A stretch of DNA of 64,000 nucleotides from the NCBI GenBank assembly GCA_001600355.1, contig BCJU01000002.1, positions 930,001 through 994,000 on the forward strand, in the 5' to 3' direction. The DNA is from Meira nashicola (lineage: Eukaryota; Basidiomycota; Exobasidiomycetes; Exobasidiales; Brachybasidiaceae). Under the pieces are notes generated by a model that ran no database searches, was not told the DNA's origin, and saw nothing but the letters and a program-made list of their open reading frames with translations. Of this stretch, positions 9,908 through 19,771 are shown in pieces. Made by a program: the position numbers and the translations under genes. Within the stretch, counting starts at the first letter, position 1, and each line of letters begins with the position of its first letter.

Positions 9908-10712
9908 ACAATCTCTCACACGATTAATGCCAAGATTCTTGCCCCAATAGTTCAAATGAACTTGTTTCGTTGAATCAAAAGAGCGGATCGAAAAGTTTAC
10001 AGACGGCTCCGAAGCTCCACACGACTACGTCATCCATCCGAATGAGGGCGGAATGAGCTTGATTAATTATTATTCAAAAGGTTAGCACTCTCGTATAATA
10101 AATGCTCAATTGATCCTTTTTATGTTGAAGAGTCAAGGGTTATGTATGTAGTAAAAGAAGATGCTAAACAAAGATGATAATAGATGAAGTTGTAAATGTA
10201 TGCATGTATGCACTTAATCCTAGTCTTCTGATCGAAGCGGAGGTTGTTGCAGTTACAGGCACAGACGCATTCAATTTTCACTTGCCTAATATACCTGATG
10301 GGCGTGCGGTAATTTCGCACCTTTTTGGGGAAAAAATCGCAACAGCCGAAAATGAGTCAAGTCAAAAATGTGGTGTACCGTATCTAAGCACTGCACTTTC
10401 ACACTGTCTAGCTTAGGGTCTAAGGTCACTGCGTGCGCTGCGCGAAAATCATCAACGGACGGACGGCCTTACACGGCTCTATGCTTAGAGTCTAAAGCCG
10501 GCTTTAAGAGGTCATTGTATGTATGCTGCTTGCTCATTTGTAGATTGCCGATTGGAGGGAGAGCTTACGCTATTGTACATATGTGTTATCATCTGATTAA
10601 ATGATACAATTGACAATTGAGTAAATAAGTAGTGATTGTTATAGTATACAATTGATTTTGTAGTAGAGCAAGAGTAAAAAAGAGAGGGGGGATATATAAG
10701 TCTTGATGACTT
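9908..10712. promoter_or_regulatory. NMNAT promoter and UBC gene 3' flank
   Basis: 805 bp with no supported gene. It contains a GCGCTGCGC motif (10435-10443), a perfect 14 bp palindrome TAAAGCCGGCTTTA (10493-10506), related CTTAGRGTCTAA words on either side (about 10411-10424 and 10484-10496), and TGTATGTATG repeats at about 10143 and 10516. Small open frames here have no recognisable product. Confidence 0.5.
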
Positions 10713-11924
10713 TTACGACCATGCATTCATAATTCTACGCAAGATCAAAGCAGCTAATAAACAAATTACAGTCACAATTGCTCTATCTAAGGCTGCTAAT
10801 CTTTGTGCAGATGCTTCAGCAGAACTTGCTCCCGCTCGAAATGCTAATCGAACTGCTGCTGTCCTTGGAGTGGGAAATGGTAAAGGCTGACTGTTTTGAC
10901 GATTCATAGAAGGTATGGATAATAATGAAGGACGTTGAGATGATAGATGAGGGGTTGTTGTTGATTGTGTTGTATGCTGTCCATCTTGTATAGCATGATC
11001 ATTGTTTGACTCACTTGCTTCATAAGATCTCTCACGTCCTTTGCCTTTATCATTCCTCGAAAAATCGTCCTGATTGGGAAGTTCTGCGTAACTTTTTTCA
11101 TTCTTTTCAAGATGTGGGGTAGATAATCCTGGAGTTGAGACTTGACTAGAAGAGATGGAAGGTTGTAATGTAGCTGCTTCTAATCTTGAACGTATAATAC
11201 CTTCAAGCATATCATTCGATGGACCTCTATTTCCCTCGAAAGAACTCTGTTCGTCGTCCGTTGCGATAGATGGTAGTACGATTGACTCACTTGATGCTGT
11301 TACTGAACCATTGACTGTTGCAGATGAAGCTTCAGCTTCAACTTCCTTTTCTTTCTTTTTACCTCCAGTCGGATCTATAGTCAATCCTTCGGGTAAATCC
11401 TCTTGTATGCGTGAAGAATTCTCAGCATTCGGTAGCATTTCTCTATTAATCCTATCACAAACTGGACATTTCCAATCACCAGATAATTTTGCCAATCTTT
11501 CCCTTTCTGCTATAGGATAATCTAAACTTCCAATTCCAACTGCAGCTTCTGCTCTTGCAGACATAAAAGCTTGAACTCCAATTAATGCAGTTCTAATTCC
11601 CCAAGCAGGTTGCCACATTTCTTCATGAAATCCTGTAAACGTTAAACAAATCTTTTTGTTCAATTCCCATCTTCCGTTTGGCGTTAAAATCATCACGTCA
11701 GGCGGACGAAATGGATATTCGATAGGTAATAAAATTCTTCCATGATAAAAACCTTCTTCAAATTCTGATTGTGATGGTCCTCTAAGCGTAAAATGCCATT
11801 CAAATATATTATCATCTAACGGGAATGCTGTATATTCTGATGTTGCCTCTTTTAATTCACGTGCTTCAGAAAGAATTCTTTTGACGGCAGATGATTTCTT
11901 ATTATGTGAAGTTGTCGTTGCCAT
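10713..11924 (-). CDS. UBC6: Tail-anchored ubiquitin-conjugating enzyme E2, Ubc6/UBE2J type
   Basis: Ubiquitin-conjugating enzyme of the ER membrane, acting with ER ligases in degradation of misfolded proteins. 403 residues. The UBC fold occupies about residues 10-165; the catalytic cysteine is C93 in NKKICLTFTGFHEEMWQPAW, the wording typical of the non-canonical J class (TWxP replaced here by MWQPAW). A short CPVC pair follows at about residue 152, then a Ser-rich, presumably disordered linker. The last ~22 residues (AIVTVICLLAALILRRI) form a C-terminal transmembrane tail anchor. The match to UBE2J1 is at least as good as to yeast Ubc6, so the symbol should be read as class. Divergent from REV1 across 455 bp. 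Confidence 0.88.
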   Translation of the reverse strand: MATTTSHNKKSSAVKRILSEARELKEATSEYTAFPLDDNIFEWHFTLRGPSQSEFEEGFYHGRILLPIEYPFRPPDVMILTPNGRWELNKKICLTFTGFHEEMWQPAWGIRTALIGVQAFMSARAEAAVGIGSLDYPIAERERLAKLSGDWKCPVCDRINREMLPNAENSSRIQEDLPEGLTIDPTGGKKKEKEVEAEASSATVNGSVTASSESIVLPSIATDDEQSSFEGNRGPSNDMLEGIIRSRLEAATLQPSISSSQVSTPGLSTPHLEKNEKSYAELPNQDDFSRNDKGKGRERSYEASESNNDHAIQDGQHTTQSTTTPHLSSQRPSLLSIPSMNRQNSQPLPFPTPRTAAVRLAFRAGASSAEASAQRLAALDRAIVTVICLLAALILRRIMNAWS

Positions 11925-12379
11925 CTTGAGGAACGGGGTTGGTTTTGACTGAATTTAATCCATTGAGCGTTTTACGTTTGACAAAGTTATGACAAACTGA
12001 AGAATGATATGACGGAAGAGGGGATATGAGTTAGGAAAAGGAGGCTCGATACTCCACGTTGTCAACTTTATTTTTTCCAGAGCGGCGCGTCCGTGCACGG
12101 TATGGAGTGTACAAAGCCAACCAACCCAAGCATAGCTTTTGCGTCGGACTACATACATTTCGAGCCGAGAAAGGACCGACGGTGGATCGTACGTAAGCAA
12201 CTACATGCATGCAGGATGTAACACCTCCATATTTTATGTATTTTTTTGGAATGATTTGAGCTAAAGCTGAGCATTTGATTTGATTTGACAAACAAACACA
12301 TCACGCAATGATTGGATAGATTATGATCAATGATCATATATGCGAAAGACTTTCTATGAAATGAGGTAAAATTAAAGTC
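11925..12379. promoter_or_regulatory. UBC6/REV1 divergent promoter
   Basis: 455 bp between divergent start codons. TACATACATT and ACATGCATGC words occur around 12151 and 12204; no coding region or structured RNA recognised. Confidence 0.5.
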
Positions 12380-15300
12380 ATGGAGCCAAAAGACAAGGAA
12401 AAGTCGGCTTCTTTTGAAGAAAAAGATGACGAAGAATTTGCAAAAGAATTAGCTGCTCAAGCTGATAGATTGACGCCGACGGTGAAGTATTATTTGACCG
12501 GGAAAAAGAAACGAAAAGCAGGACAGGAAGAAGAGGAAGAAACAAGTTATCGAAATGATATTGAACCAATTTCATTCGGTCCAGATCCATTAAGGGATAC
12601 CATACAAGATGAAGAAGGGAGATCAAACACAGAATTTGATCAATCTGACGATAAACATATCAAAAAGCAAGAATATATGGCTAGTGAAGCATACAAGCCA
12701 AACACATTCGGAGGCTTTCGGGATTATATGAAAAATAAACGATTAAAATTAAAAGTACAAGAATTGTCAATGTCAGAAGATGAATTAATAGCCAAAAGAA
12801 GAGCAGAAGAAGATTCATCAAATGGAGACGAACATCAATATCAAATCTTATTCAAAGGTACAAACATTTACATAAACGGTCATACCAATCCACCTTATGG
12901 AGAACTTCGAAGATTGATTCATTTACACGGAGGTGAATTGATGCCTTATTTGGATACAAAATCACCTGTAACGCATATAATCGCTTCAAATTTAACAGCA
13001 AAGAAAAGAATCGAATTCAAAGATTATCGAATCGTTCGACCTGAATGGATTACAGAATCAATCAAACAAAGAAAAAGATTAGATTGGAGAGATTTTCGTT
13101 GTAGCGAAGATTCAACAGGTGCAATGAATGCTGGTGCTTTAGGAGCACAATCAATTATTGGACAAAAAGAAGCATTTATTCAAAATGAAACTGCAAGAAA
13201 ACAACTTGAACAAGCAAGACAAGCTGCAGCACGTACTGATTGGCGTACAATTGCTTCCGCTTCTACTACTCCTGCGAGTGAATTGAGAGCATATGCACAA
13301 TCAGGTTCAGGAGCTGGAATTGAGAATGGCGTTGGACCTTGGGGAAAATCTAGTCGTCAAAGAACATTGGGCGGTTGGGCACGCAAGGAAGAAGTGACTG
13401 GCTCAACGAAAGAGGAAAAGAAAGATACTAACGACATGATCCAGGCTGGGAACGTGACGAGCGATAAAGAAAAGACAATTCTTGAGCCGCAAACTAACAT
13501 GCCTCCACCACCACCTTCTATTCAAATGACGGCAGAAGATGAAGAATGGGAAGATGGTCCGATGCCGACTGATACGCTGGACAATGAAAGGCAGACAGAG
13601 GAGGTAGAACATCCAACTGAAACCACAACATCGAAAAATGCTGCTGCTGCTGCTGAAGAAGAAGAAGAAGAAGAAGAAGAAACAGTCAACCCCATCACGC
13701 CAACCAAAAATGACAGATCAAATGAAAAAATCTTTCCCTATCTAGGCACAGATCCTCCTACCGAATCACTTGCAATCGCTGCCGGTTTACGAAATGTGAA
13801 TCATCCTTATGCTTCTAGAAGATCAAATACAAAAGCTGCCGAATTGATGGCATCACCTTCTTGGCGAGAACGTAATACGGCAACGAGTGATAATTTTTTA
13901 CAAGGATATTTTACTAAAAGTCGATTACATCATTTGAGTACATGGAAAAGTGAAATGCGTGAAATGGTTAGTCAAGCATTAAGAGAAGCAAAAAGAGAAG
14001 AAGGAAGTGTTGATTTACCGATTGGAATGAATCGTGTCATTTTTCATATCGATTTCGATGCATTCTTTGTTTCTGTTGGATTACGAAATAGACCTGATTT
14101 ACATAATCAAGCAGTAGTCGTTTGTCATGCCGATTCTGAAACGCAACCAGGAAATTCAAGTACATCGGAAATTGCATCTTGCAATTATGTAGCTCGTGGA
14201 TTTGGAATTAGAAATGGAATGAGTTTAGGTCAAGCAAGAAGGTATTGTCCTTCGATCGCTACGATTCCATACGATTTTACGGCATACAATGAAATCGCAA
14301 TCAAATTTTACACTCTGTTACTCACACATGCTGATGCAATCGAGGCTGTAAGTATTGATGAAGCTTTGATCGATGTAAGCTTTTTACTAGATGATATGCG
14401 TAAAAATAACGTAACAGAACAAACGGAACGAAAAACTCTCATGACATCTTATAAAGATCATCAAAATAGTCAAGGTAATAATTGGACAGAAGAAAAACAA
14501 TTAGCAGAAGCATTAAGAGATGAAATTCGAATTCAAACTGGATGTGAAGCAAGTATAGGAATTGGTTCGAATATTTTGCTTGCTAGACTTGCAACGAGAA
14601 AAGCAAAGCCAGGTGGATCTTTTCATCTTAAGGATGATGATTTTTCAGAATTTGTTTACAAGTTGGATATTGATGATTTACATGGCATAGGTTGGAGTAT
14701 TCGAAACAAATGCAAAGATGTTTTTGGAACATACATTGTTGGTGAATTGAAAGAAAAGGCCACAAAATCAAAGTTTGTCAATTTATTTGGTGAAAAACAA
14801 GGTGTAACTTTATGGGAAAAATTACATGGTAAAGAACGTGAAAAGTTAGAATCCGTTAAAGCAAGACAAAGTTGCGGAGCAAGTGTAAATTATGCTATTC
14901 GATTTACAACTGAAGAAGAAGTGAAAGATTTCATTCGTAGATTAAGCGTAGAAGTTTCAAATCGATTAAAAGCTATTAATTTAGTAGGTAAAATTTGTTC
15001 AATTTCACTCATGGTTCGAAGTAAAGATGCACCCGTTGAAGCACCAAAATTTTTAGGACATGGAATTTGCGATTCTTTTAATCGAAGTACACCTCTTCTT
15101 CGTTTAACCGATGATAGTGAAATCATTTTTACTACTGCATGGAAATTAATTTCTGCTTTAAAAGTAAAACCTGATCAATTACGTGGAATGGGGGTTAGTT
15201 TGCAAAAGCTTGAATCGAAAGATATGATTCATTCTCCCTCTAAAAGAGATGCAGGTCAATCGATGTTAACGTTTAAAAAGCAAGAAAAACAACCGGAAAA

Positions 15301-16714
15301 GGAACAAATTGAAGTACCTGAAATGGCGGCGGCTGAAGAAGAAGAAGAGTTCTTTGATGAAAGAGATGTTCAAGCACAGACAAAGATTCAAAAGATGCCA
15401 ATCGGTACGCAATTTGTTATTCCACCTATTTCACAACTTGATCAATCCGTTCTTGAAGCATTACCAGATACGATTCGAGATCAAATAATTATGAAAAAAC
15501 AAGAAGAGCCTGAAAAAGAAAGAGAAGTTTCACAATCGCCATCATCATCATCAGTCACAATTACACCCAAGAAACAAAGAATAATTGATCCATTTGAAAG
15601 AATGCGTGCAGCTTCAATAACACCAACGAAGAAGAATATCAACAGCAAATCAGCAGCAACAACAACGAAAAAAGTGAAAATAAATTCAGCTCCATCTACG
15701 CCAAGTGGATCACAGAAACGGGTTAATACAAGACAATCTTGGGAACCAACATGGTCACAAGTAGATCCAAATGTATTATCTGAATTACCGGAAGAAGTAC
15801 GTGAAGAAATCAGAAGACAATTTCAACAAGGTTCGAAATCGACGAATATGGTAGTGGAAGATTCAAATCCTTTATCAAGAAGAAGTATTTCCGAATCACC
15901 AAGAAAGAAACAAGCTTATTTGGACTTTCTTGGTTTACGTAATGCTACTAATACTAAAGAAGATTTAAATGCAAAAGCAATAATTGATAGTAACGCTCCT
16001 TTACCATCAATCTTACCTATTAATCGTTCAAGATTTGGAGTTATTTCTTCAAGATCAAGTCCAGGTCCCAGCGTACAACCAATTCTAAAAATAGATCCTG
16101 CAAAAGTGACAAGAGAAGAATTAATTGAACTTGAAATTGATCCAGATGTTTTTTATGCTTTACCAACAATTGTTCAAAAAGAAACTCTTGATCAACAATC
16201 CAATTTGATCGAAGGTAAAAAAGCACGTTTTAAAGTTGGAAGACATGCAGATGATTTAACATACGCTCAACAAAGAATAACACAAAGAAAGATTGCCGTT
16301 CCAGAAGAAGAACAAGATTCATTACGTGCAATCTTTAAATCACAAACCCAAGCACAAATTTCAATAAAAGGTAAATCAAGCATTGAAGACGTTTGTGATT
16401 TAATCACTGAATGGATAAAACGTTTTGCTCATTCAGGACCACGTGAAAGGGATGTTGATCGATTTAAGAAATTCATGTTAGAATGCGTAGATGGATTGAA
16501 AACGAAGAAAGTATCATGTGATGCACCAATTGATGGTCTAGAAAGGGTTTATGCAATTTTGGCATGCTGGACGAGATTATTACGAAAGATAGATTGGAAG
16601 GAAGAAGAGAATCATATTAAACAAAAGTGGTGGGAAACTCTAAATGGAGTTCGTGATCAGGTAAACAATAGTGTTAAACGTAAATTCGGTGCACCATTTA
16701 CTATCAAAAGTTGA
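12380..16714 (+). CDS. REV1: REV1 translesion DNA polymerase (deoxycytidyl transferase)
   Basis: Y-family polymerase that inserts dCMP opposite damaged bases and scaffolds pol zeta. 1444 residues, intronless. Order of parts: the pre-BRCT motif FGGFRDYMKNKRLKL near residue 112; a BRCT domain at about 152-240; a disordered linker with an Ala5Glu9 run; and the polymerase domain from about 552, with metal-binding FHIDFDAFF and later VSIDEALIDVS. C-terminal to it are three ubiquitin-binding-motif-like repeats centred on LEALPDTIRDQI (about 1030), LSELPEEVREEI (about 1132) and FYALPTIVQKET (about 1256). A helical C-terminal domain (about 1335-1444) fits the Rev7/pol zeta docking domain. Vertebrate REV1 is usually described with two UBMs. 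Expected in the nucleus. The short 3' spacer to the convergent SDR gene is 138 bp. Confidence 0.96.
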   Translation: MEPKDKEKSASFEEKDDEEFAKELAAQADRLTPTVKYYLTGKKKRKAGQEEEEETSYRNDIEPISFGPDPLRDTIQDEEGRSNTEFDQSDDKHIKKQEYMASEAYKPNTFGGFRDYMKNKRLKLKVQELSMSEDELIAKRRAEEDSSNGDEHQYQILFKGTNIYINGHTNPPYGELRRLIHLHGGELMPYLDTKSPVTHIIASNLTAKKRIEFKDYRIVRPEWITESIKQRKRLDWRDFRCSEDSTGAMNAGALGAQSIIGQKEAFIQNETARKQLEQARQAAARTDWRTIASASTTPASELRAYAQSGSGAGIENGVGPWGKSSRQRTLGGWARKEEVTGSTKEEKKDTNDMIQAGNVTSDKEKTILEPQTNMPPPPPSIQMTAEDEEWEDGPMPTDTLDNERQTEEVEHPTETTTSKNAAAAAEEEEEEEEETVNPITPTKNDRSNEKIFPYLGTDPPTESLAIAAGLRNVNHPYASRRSNTKAAELMASPSWRERNTATSDNFLQGYFTKSRLHHLSTWKSEMREMVSQALREAKREEGSVDLPIGMNRVIFHIDFDAFFVSVGLRNRPDLHNQAVVVCHADSETQPGNSSTSEIASCNYVARGFGIRNGMSLGQARRYCPSIATIPYDFTAYNEIAIKFYTLLLTHADAIEAVSIDEALIDVSFLLDDMRKNNVTEQTERKTLMTSYKDHQNSQGNNWTEEKQLAEALRDEIRIQTGCEASIGIGSNILLARLATRKAKPGGSFHLKDDDFSEFVYKLDIDDLHGIGWSIRNKCKDVFGTYIVGELKEKATKSKFVNLFGEKQGVTLWEKLHGKEREKLESVKARQSCGASVNYAIRFTTEEEVKDFIRRLSVEVSNRLKAINLVGKICSISLMVRSKDAPVEAPKFLGHGICDSFNRSTPLLRLTDDSEIIFTTAWKLISALKVKPDQLRGMGVSLQKLESKDMIHSPSKRDAGQSMLTFKKQEKQPEKEQIEVPEMAAAEEEEEFFDERDVQAQTKIQKMPIGTQFVIPPISQLDQSVLEALPDTIRDQIIMKKQEEPEKEREVSQSPSSSSVTITPKKQRIIDPFERMRAASITPTKKNINSKSAATTTKKVKINSAPSTPSGSQKRVNTRQSWEPTWSQVDPNVLSELPEEVREEIRRQFQQGSKSTNMVVEDSNPLSRRSISESPRKKQAYLDFLGLRNATNTKEDLNAKAIIDSNAPLPSILPINRSRFGVISSRSSPGPSVQPILKIDPAKVTREELIELEIDPDVFYALPTIVQKETLDQQSNLIEGKKARFKVGRHADDLTYAQQRITQRKIAVPEEEQDSLRAIFKSQTQAQISIKGKSSIEDVCDLITEWIKRFAHSGPRERDVDRFKKFMLECVDGLKTKKVSCDAPIDGLERVYAILACWTRLLRKIDWKEEENHIKQKWWETLNGVRDQVNNSVKRKFGAPFTIKS
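13640..13681 (+). repeat. (GCT)5(GAA)9 coding trinucleotide repeat
   Basis: Perfect tandem codon runs inside REV1 giving Ala5 followed by Glu9 in the disordered linker between BRCT and polymerase domains; a likely site of length variation between strains. Confidence 0.9.
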
Positions 16715-16852
16715 TTTCTGTATCATAAAATATTGTATTTTACTATTAATATGAGTATTTCTTACTTGCCATGCGTGCCATCAGACCAGGTCTAGGAATG
16801 AAAAGGGAGAAAGTGTCAGTTTGGGCAGGAAACTCAAGAATTATATTCGCAC

Positions 16853-18001
16853 TCACGCAAAAGGAAACGCTCTTCTCGCAGCCCAATATTTGAAGGGAAT
16901 CTCATCTGTTCCTTCTTTGAATTGATCGACGGCCAAGGTGACATGTTGTGCTAAATCTTTAGGTAAAATTGCATCACTCTTTCCACCTTGTTTCACGTTC
17001 CAACTACTATCAAAAGCAGAAATTTCATCAGGCGAACCATCAACTGCACTTGCTCTAAAATTTGATCGAATCGTACCTGGAACAGAAGCATAAAAACGAA
17101 CATGAGCACGTTTTGGTAAAGATCCTTGTTGTTTACGTGAATGCTTTGCTTGTTGTGCTGCTTCGATTGCGGTTGATTGAAATAAAATCAATTGAGCAGC
17201 TTTTGATGCGCCATAAAGTGGTCTAGTTGGAGCTGGAATAAAAGCTGAAGCGCTAGATAAAAGATGAATACTTGGTGAAGGCGATGTAGTTTGTAAAAAA
17301 GGTAAAAATGCCGAAAGTACCATAGATGTACCGGATATATTGACTTCATTGATCCGTCTTGTTGCTTCTTGTGTTACCAATATACCTGCAACATCAGCTT
17401 CTATGGCAGAAGCATTGGATGAACTGGGTAAATCTGGTAATAAATCAGCACGTTTCATTGGTCGAATCGGATCAACGCCTGCTATTCCAAGCAAAGGTCT
17501 TAAAGCTGAAACGCCAAAGCAAATATGAATCGTATCGATTCCATCAAATGCATTTCTACATTCTTCTCTAATTCGAAAAATATCTTTTGCGTTTGAACAA
17601 TCTGCTTTAATTGAGAGAGTTTGTTTATTTGATTTTTGATTTTCATATCCAGGTGCTTCATCACTCATTTCCCATTCTTCTCCTTTTTTACGTTCTTTAT
17701 CACATTCAATTCGAACTTGTTCTAATTCTTTTTCACGTCTACCAACGATCACTAATTGTCGACAACCACGACGAGCATAAGATAATGCTAATTCTCTTCC
17801 AACACCCGAAGATGCACCTAAGATTAAAACTCTTTCCCTATAAGGAGGTAAAATTGCTTGTCTTGGCCTTTGCCATTTCATAAATGCAAAAATGATTGGA
17901 AGTGGTAGTAAGATTGCAAATAAAGATGCAGATCTTTGAATCCATAGTCGAGTAATCGGTGAAATATTGAGTAGAGAAAGAAGTTCGTTGAGCCAATACA
18001 T
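16853..18001 (-). CDS. Membrane-anchored short-chain dehydrogenase/reductase
   Basis: NAD(P)-dependent oxidoreductase of the classical SDR fold, 382 residues from the ATG at 18001. A hydrophobic N-terminal segment (residues about 22-42, SASLFAILLPLPIIFAF) suggests an ER or other membrane anchor. The cofactor loop is GASSGVG at 62-68; the catalytic Tyr-Lys pair is in YGASK with Tyr263, preceded by the serine of HLLSSASAF. This layout resembles DHRS7-like enzymes and 3-ketodihydrosphingosine reductases, but I cannot name the substrate. The frame stays open upstream with ATGs at 18079 and 18163; I prefer 18001 because the anchor follows directly and the extension looks like leader sequence. Divergent from the methyltransferase gene. 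Confidence 0.85.
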   Translation of the reverse strand: MYWLNELLSLLNISPITRLWIQRSASLFAILLPLPIIFAFMKWQRPRQAILPPYRERVLILGASSGVGRELALSYARRGCRQLVIVGRREKELEQVRIECDKERKKGEEWEMSDEAPGYENQKSNKQTLSIKADCSNAKDIFRIREECRNAFDGIDTIHICFGVSALRPLLGIAGVDPIRPMKRADLLPDLPSSSNASAIEADVAGILVTQEATRRINEVNISGTSMVLSAFLPFLQTTSPSPSIHLLSSASAFIPAPTRPLYGASKAAQLILFQSTAIEAAQQAKHSRKQQGSLPKRAHVRFYASVPGTIRSNFRASAVDGSPDEISAFDSSWNVKQGGKSDAILPKDLAQHVTLAVDQFKEGTDEIPFKYWAARRAFPFA

Positions 18002-18286
18002 CTTTTCAGAGAGGTTGATAGTGAAGAGAAAAGAGAGAATGATGAAATGAATTTTCTTCTTTTGTGGAGTTCCCCGCATACATTCGTACGACCTGCTTAT
18101 CCGATCAAACGAGTGTGAATGCTCGCTGCCCGAAACGCGTGTACGCTTGGTCCAATAATGCATTTATTTTGCAAGCCAGGAACGCGTGCGTTTGGAAGAA
18201 GAAAGCGTGCTTCTCAACTTTTTACAAAAATTCCTTTTCCGCTCACTCTTCCAAGCAAGGAAAATCGTACAAATTCAGTCATCACA
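18002..18286. promoter_or_regulatory. SDR/NTM1 divergent promoter
   Basis: 285 bp between the preferred start codons. Both neighbouring frames remain open into it, each with in-frame upstream ATGs (18163 on the minus strand, 18119 on the plus strand), so alternative N-termini would overlap each other here. Confidence 0.5.
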
Positions 18287-19360
18287 ATGACAACAAAAAC
18301 AGTTCCAACATTTCATAGAAATCCGGATGTAGAAAGAGGGGTGAATTATTGGCAAAGTGTTCCGGCAACTGTTGATGGTGTTTTAGGAGGTTACGGAAAT
18401 GGAACGTTACCAATCGTTGACGCACAAGGATCAAGAACATTTTTATTGGAAATGTTACCAAGACTTTCGGCGATCGCACCTGCTTCTGCTTCTTCTAAAT
18501 CATCTTCCGATAATACAGTTTCAGATTGGTTAGCCGAAAGAATTCAAGAACGTGGTGGATCAGGTAAAGCGGTAACAAGAGCATTAGACTGCGGAGCGGG
18601 TGTAGGAAGAGTAACTAGAGATGTTTTGAGTAAATTGGTTGATATAGTTCACATTGTTGAACCTGTTGAATCATTTCTTGATGCAGCAAAGAAACAATCT
18701 TCTTCTTGGCCAAGTATGAATTTGCCTCCTAGTAAAACTGCTTTTAAAGCTCGTAAAGCAATTCATTTTCATTTAAGCACTTTACAAGCTTTTGATCCTG
18801 CAAAACCTTATTCATCTTCTATCTCTTCTAATTCGAAATTATCAACAAAAAGAATAAAATTACAACCAGGTTCAACTGAATCACTTTATGAACCTACACT
18901 TTCCGTAGGAGAAGAAGGAGAAAATAATTCAAATCCCACACCCGGTGCAATTGAAGCTATTTCAAAACAAGAACCGATCGAATACGATGTAATTTGGGGT
19001 CAATGGTGTTTACAACATTTATCAGACAAAGATTTAATTGCATTTTTAGAAAGAGCAAAAGCATGTTTACGTAAATCAAAGCTATTATCAAACAACAAAG
19101 AAGTTTCATCAAATGCAGTTTTAGATGGATCAGGAATTATTGTCGTTAAAGAAAACGTTTTGCGTGCAACAAAAGATGGTTCTGAACAAGTTTGGTATGA
19201 CGACGAAGATCATTCTATCACAAGAACGCCGAATGCATACGAACGTGTCTTTCGTCAAGCAGGCTTAGAAGTTGTAAAAACACAATTGCAACTTGGTTTA
19301 CCAGAAGAATTATTGCCAGTACAGATATGGTGTTTACGTATTCCAGCTTCCACCACCTAG
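18287..19360 (+). CDS. TAE1: Alpha-N-terminal protein methyltransferase (NTM1/Tae1 type)
   Basis: Transfers methyl groups from S-adenosylmethionine to the free alpha-amino group of proteins beginning (Met-)X-Pro-Lys, including ribosomal proteins. 357 residues from the ATG at 18287. Visible signatures are the family-specific N-terminus VNYWQSVPATVDGVLGGYG (about 14-32), the SAM loop ALDCGAGVGRVTRDVL (about 97-112), VIWGQWCLQHLSD (about 234-246), and a C-terminal SITRTPNAYERVFRQAGL. Human and yeast enzymes are 220-235 residues; the extra length lies in a Ser-rich N-terminal loop and an insert of about 60 residues before the VIWGQWCL motif. An in-frame ATG at 18119 would add 56 basic residues that do not resemble the family; I treat that as leader. 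Confidence 0.93.
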   Translation: MTTKTVPTFHRNPDVERGVNYWQSVPATVDGVLGGYGNGTLPIVDAQGSRTFLLEMLPRLSAIAPASASSKSSSDNTVSDWLAERIQERGGSGKAVTRALDCGAGVGRVTRDVLSKLVDIVHIVEPVESFLDAAKKQSSSWPSMNLPPSKTAFKARKAIHFHLSTLQAFDPAKPYSSSISSNSKLSTKRIKLQPGSTESLYEPTLSVGEEGENNSNPTPGAIEAISKQEPIEYDVIWGQWCLQHLSDKDLIAFLERAKACLRKSKLLSNNKEVSSNAVLDGSGIIVVKENVLRATKDGSEQVWYDDEDHSITRTPNAYERVFRQAGLEVVKTQLQLGLPEELLPVQIWCLRIPASTT

Positions 19361-19771
19361 TCTTCTTAAGCAGGCAAATGTAACTACTCTTTTTGTACAA
19401 CACAAATTAATACAAGAATAATTCACTTTATAATTTAAAACGCATACTTGCGTACGATTAGGGTTGCTATAAGTACATGGCAATGACTTGAAAGTCATTT
19501 GATAAGAGGGAAAGAGGTGATTATACGTTGAAAAAACAAAAACAACAAAAGAAGGATTATTCTCTTGTGATGAGTTGTGATGTCCTTATGTGTGATACGA
19601 CTTTGACAATAAATAAAGTAGTACGAGAAACCCTTTTTTTGCATAATTAACAATGTGCTTGGAAGATTAATAATAATTTGACTAAAGCATAGTAAGTGGT
19701 GGCTATCTTGAGTGGTGTTGTCAGATGGTATACTCCTTTTTTCTTTCGCTCTTTCAGAGATTGACAAAATC
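19361..19771. other. Convergent 3' spacer
   Basis: 411 bp between the stop codons of NTM1 and the unknown gene; AT-rich 3'UTR-like DNA, no gene or RNA recognised. Confidence 0.6.
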
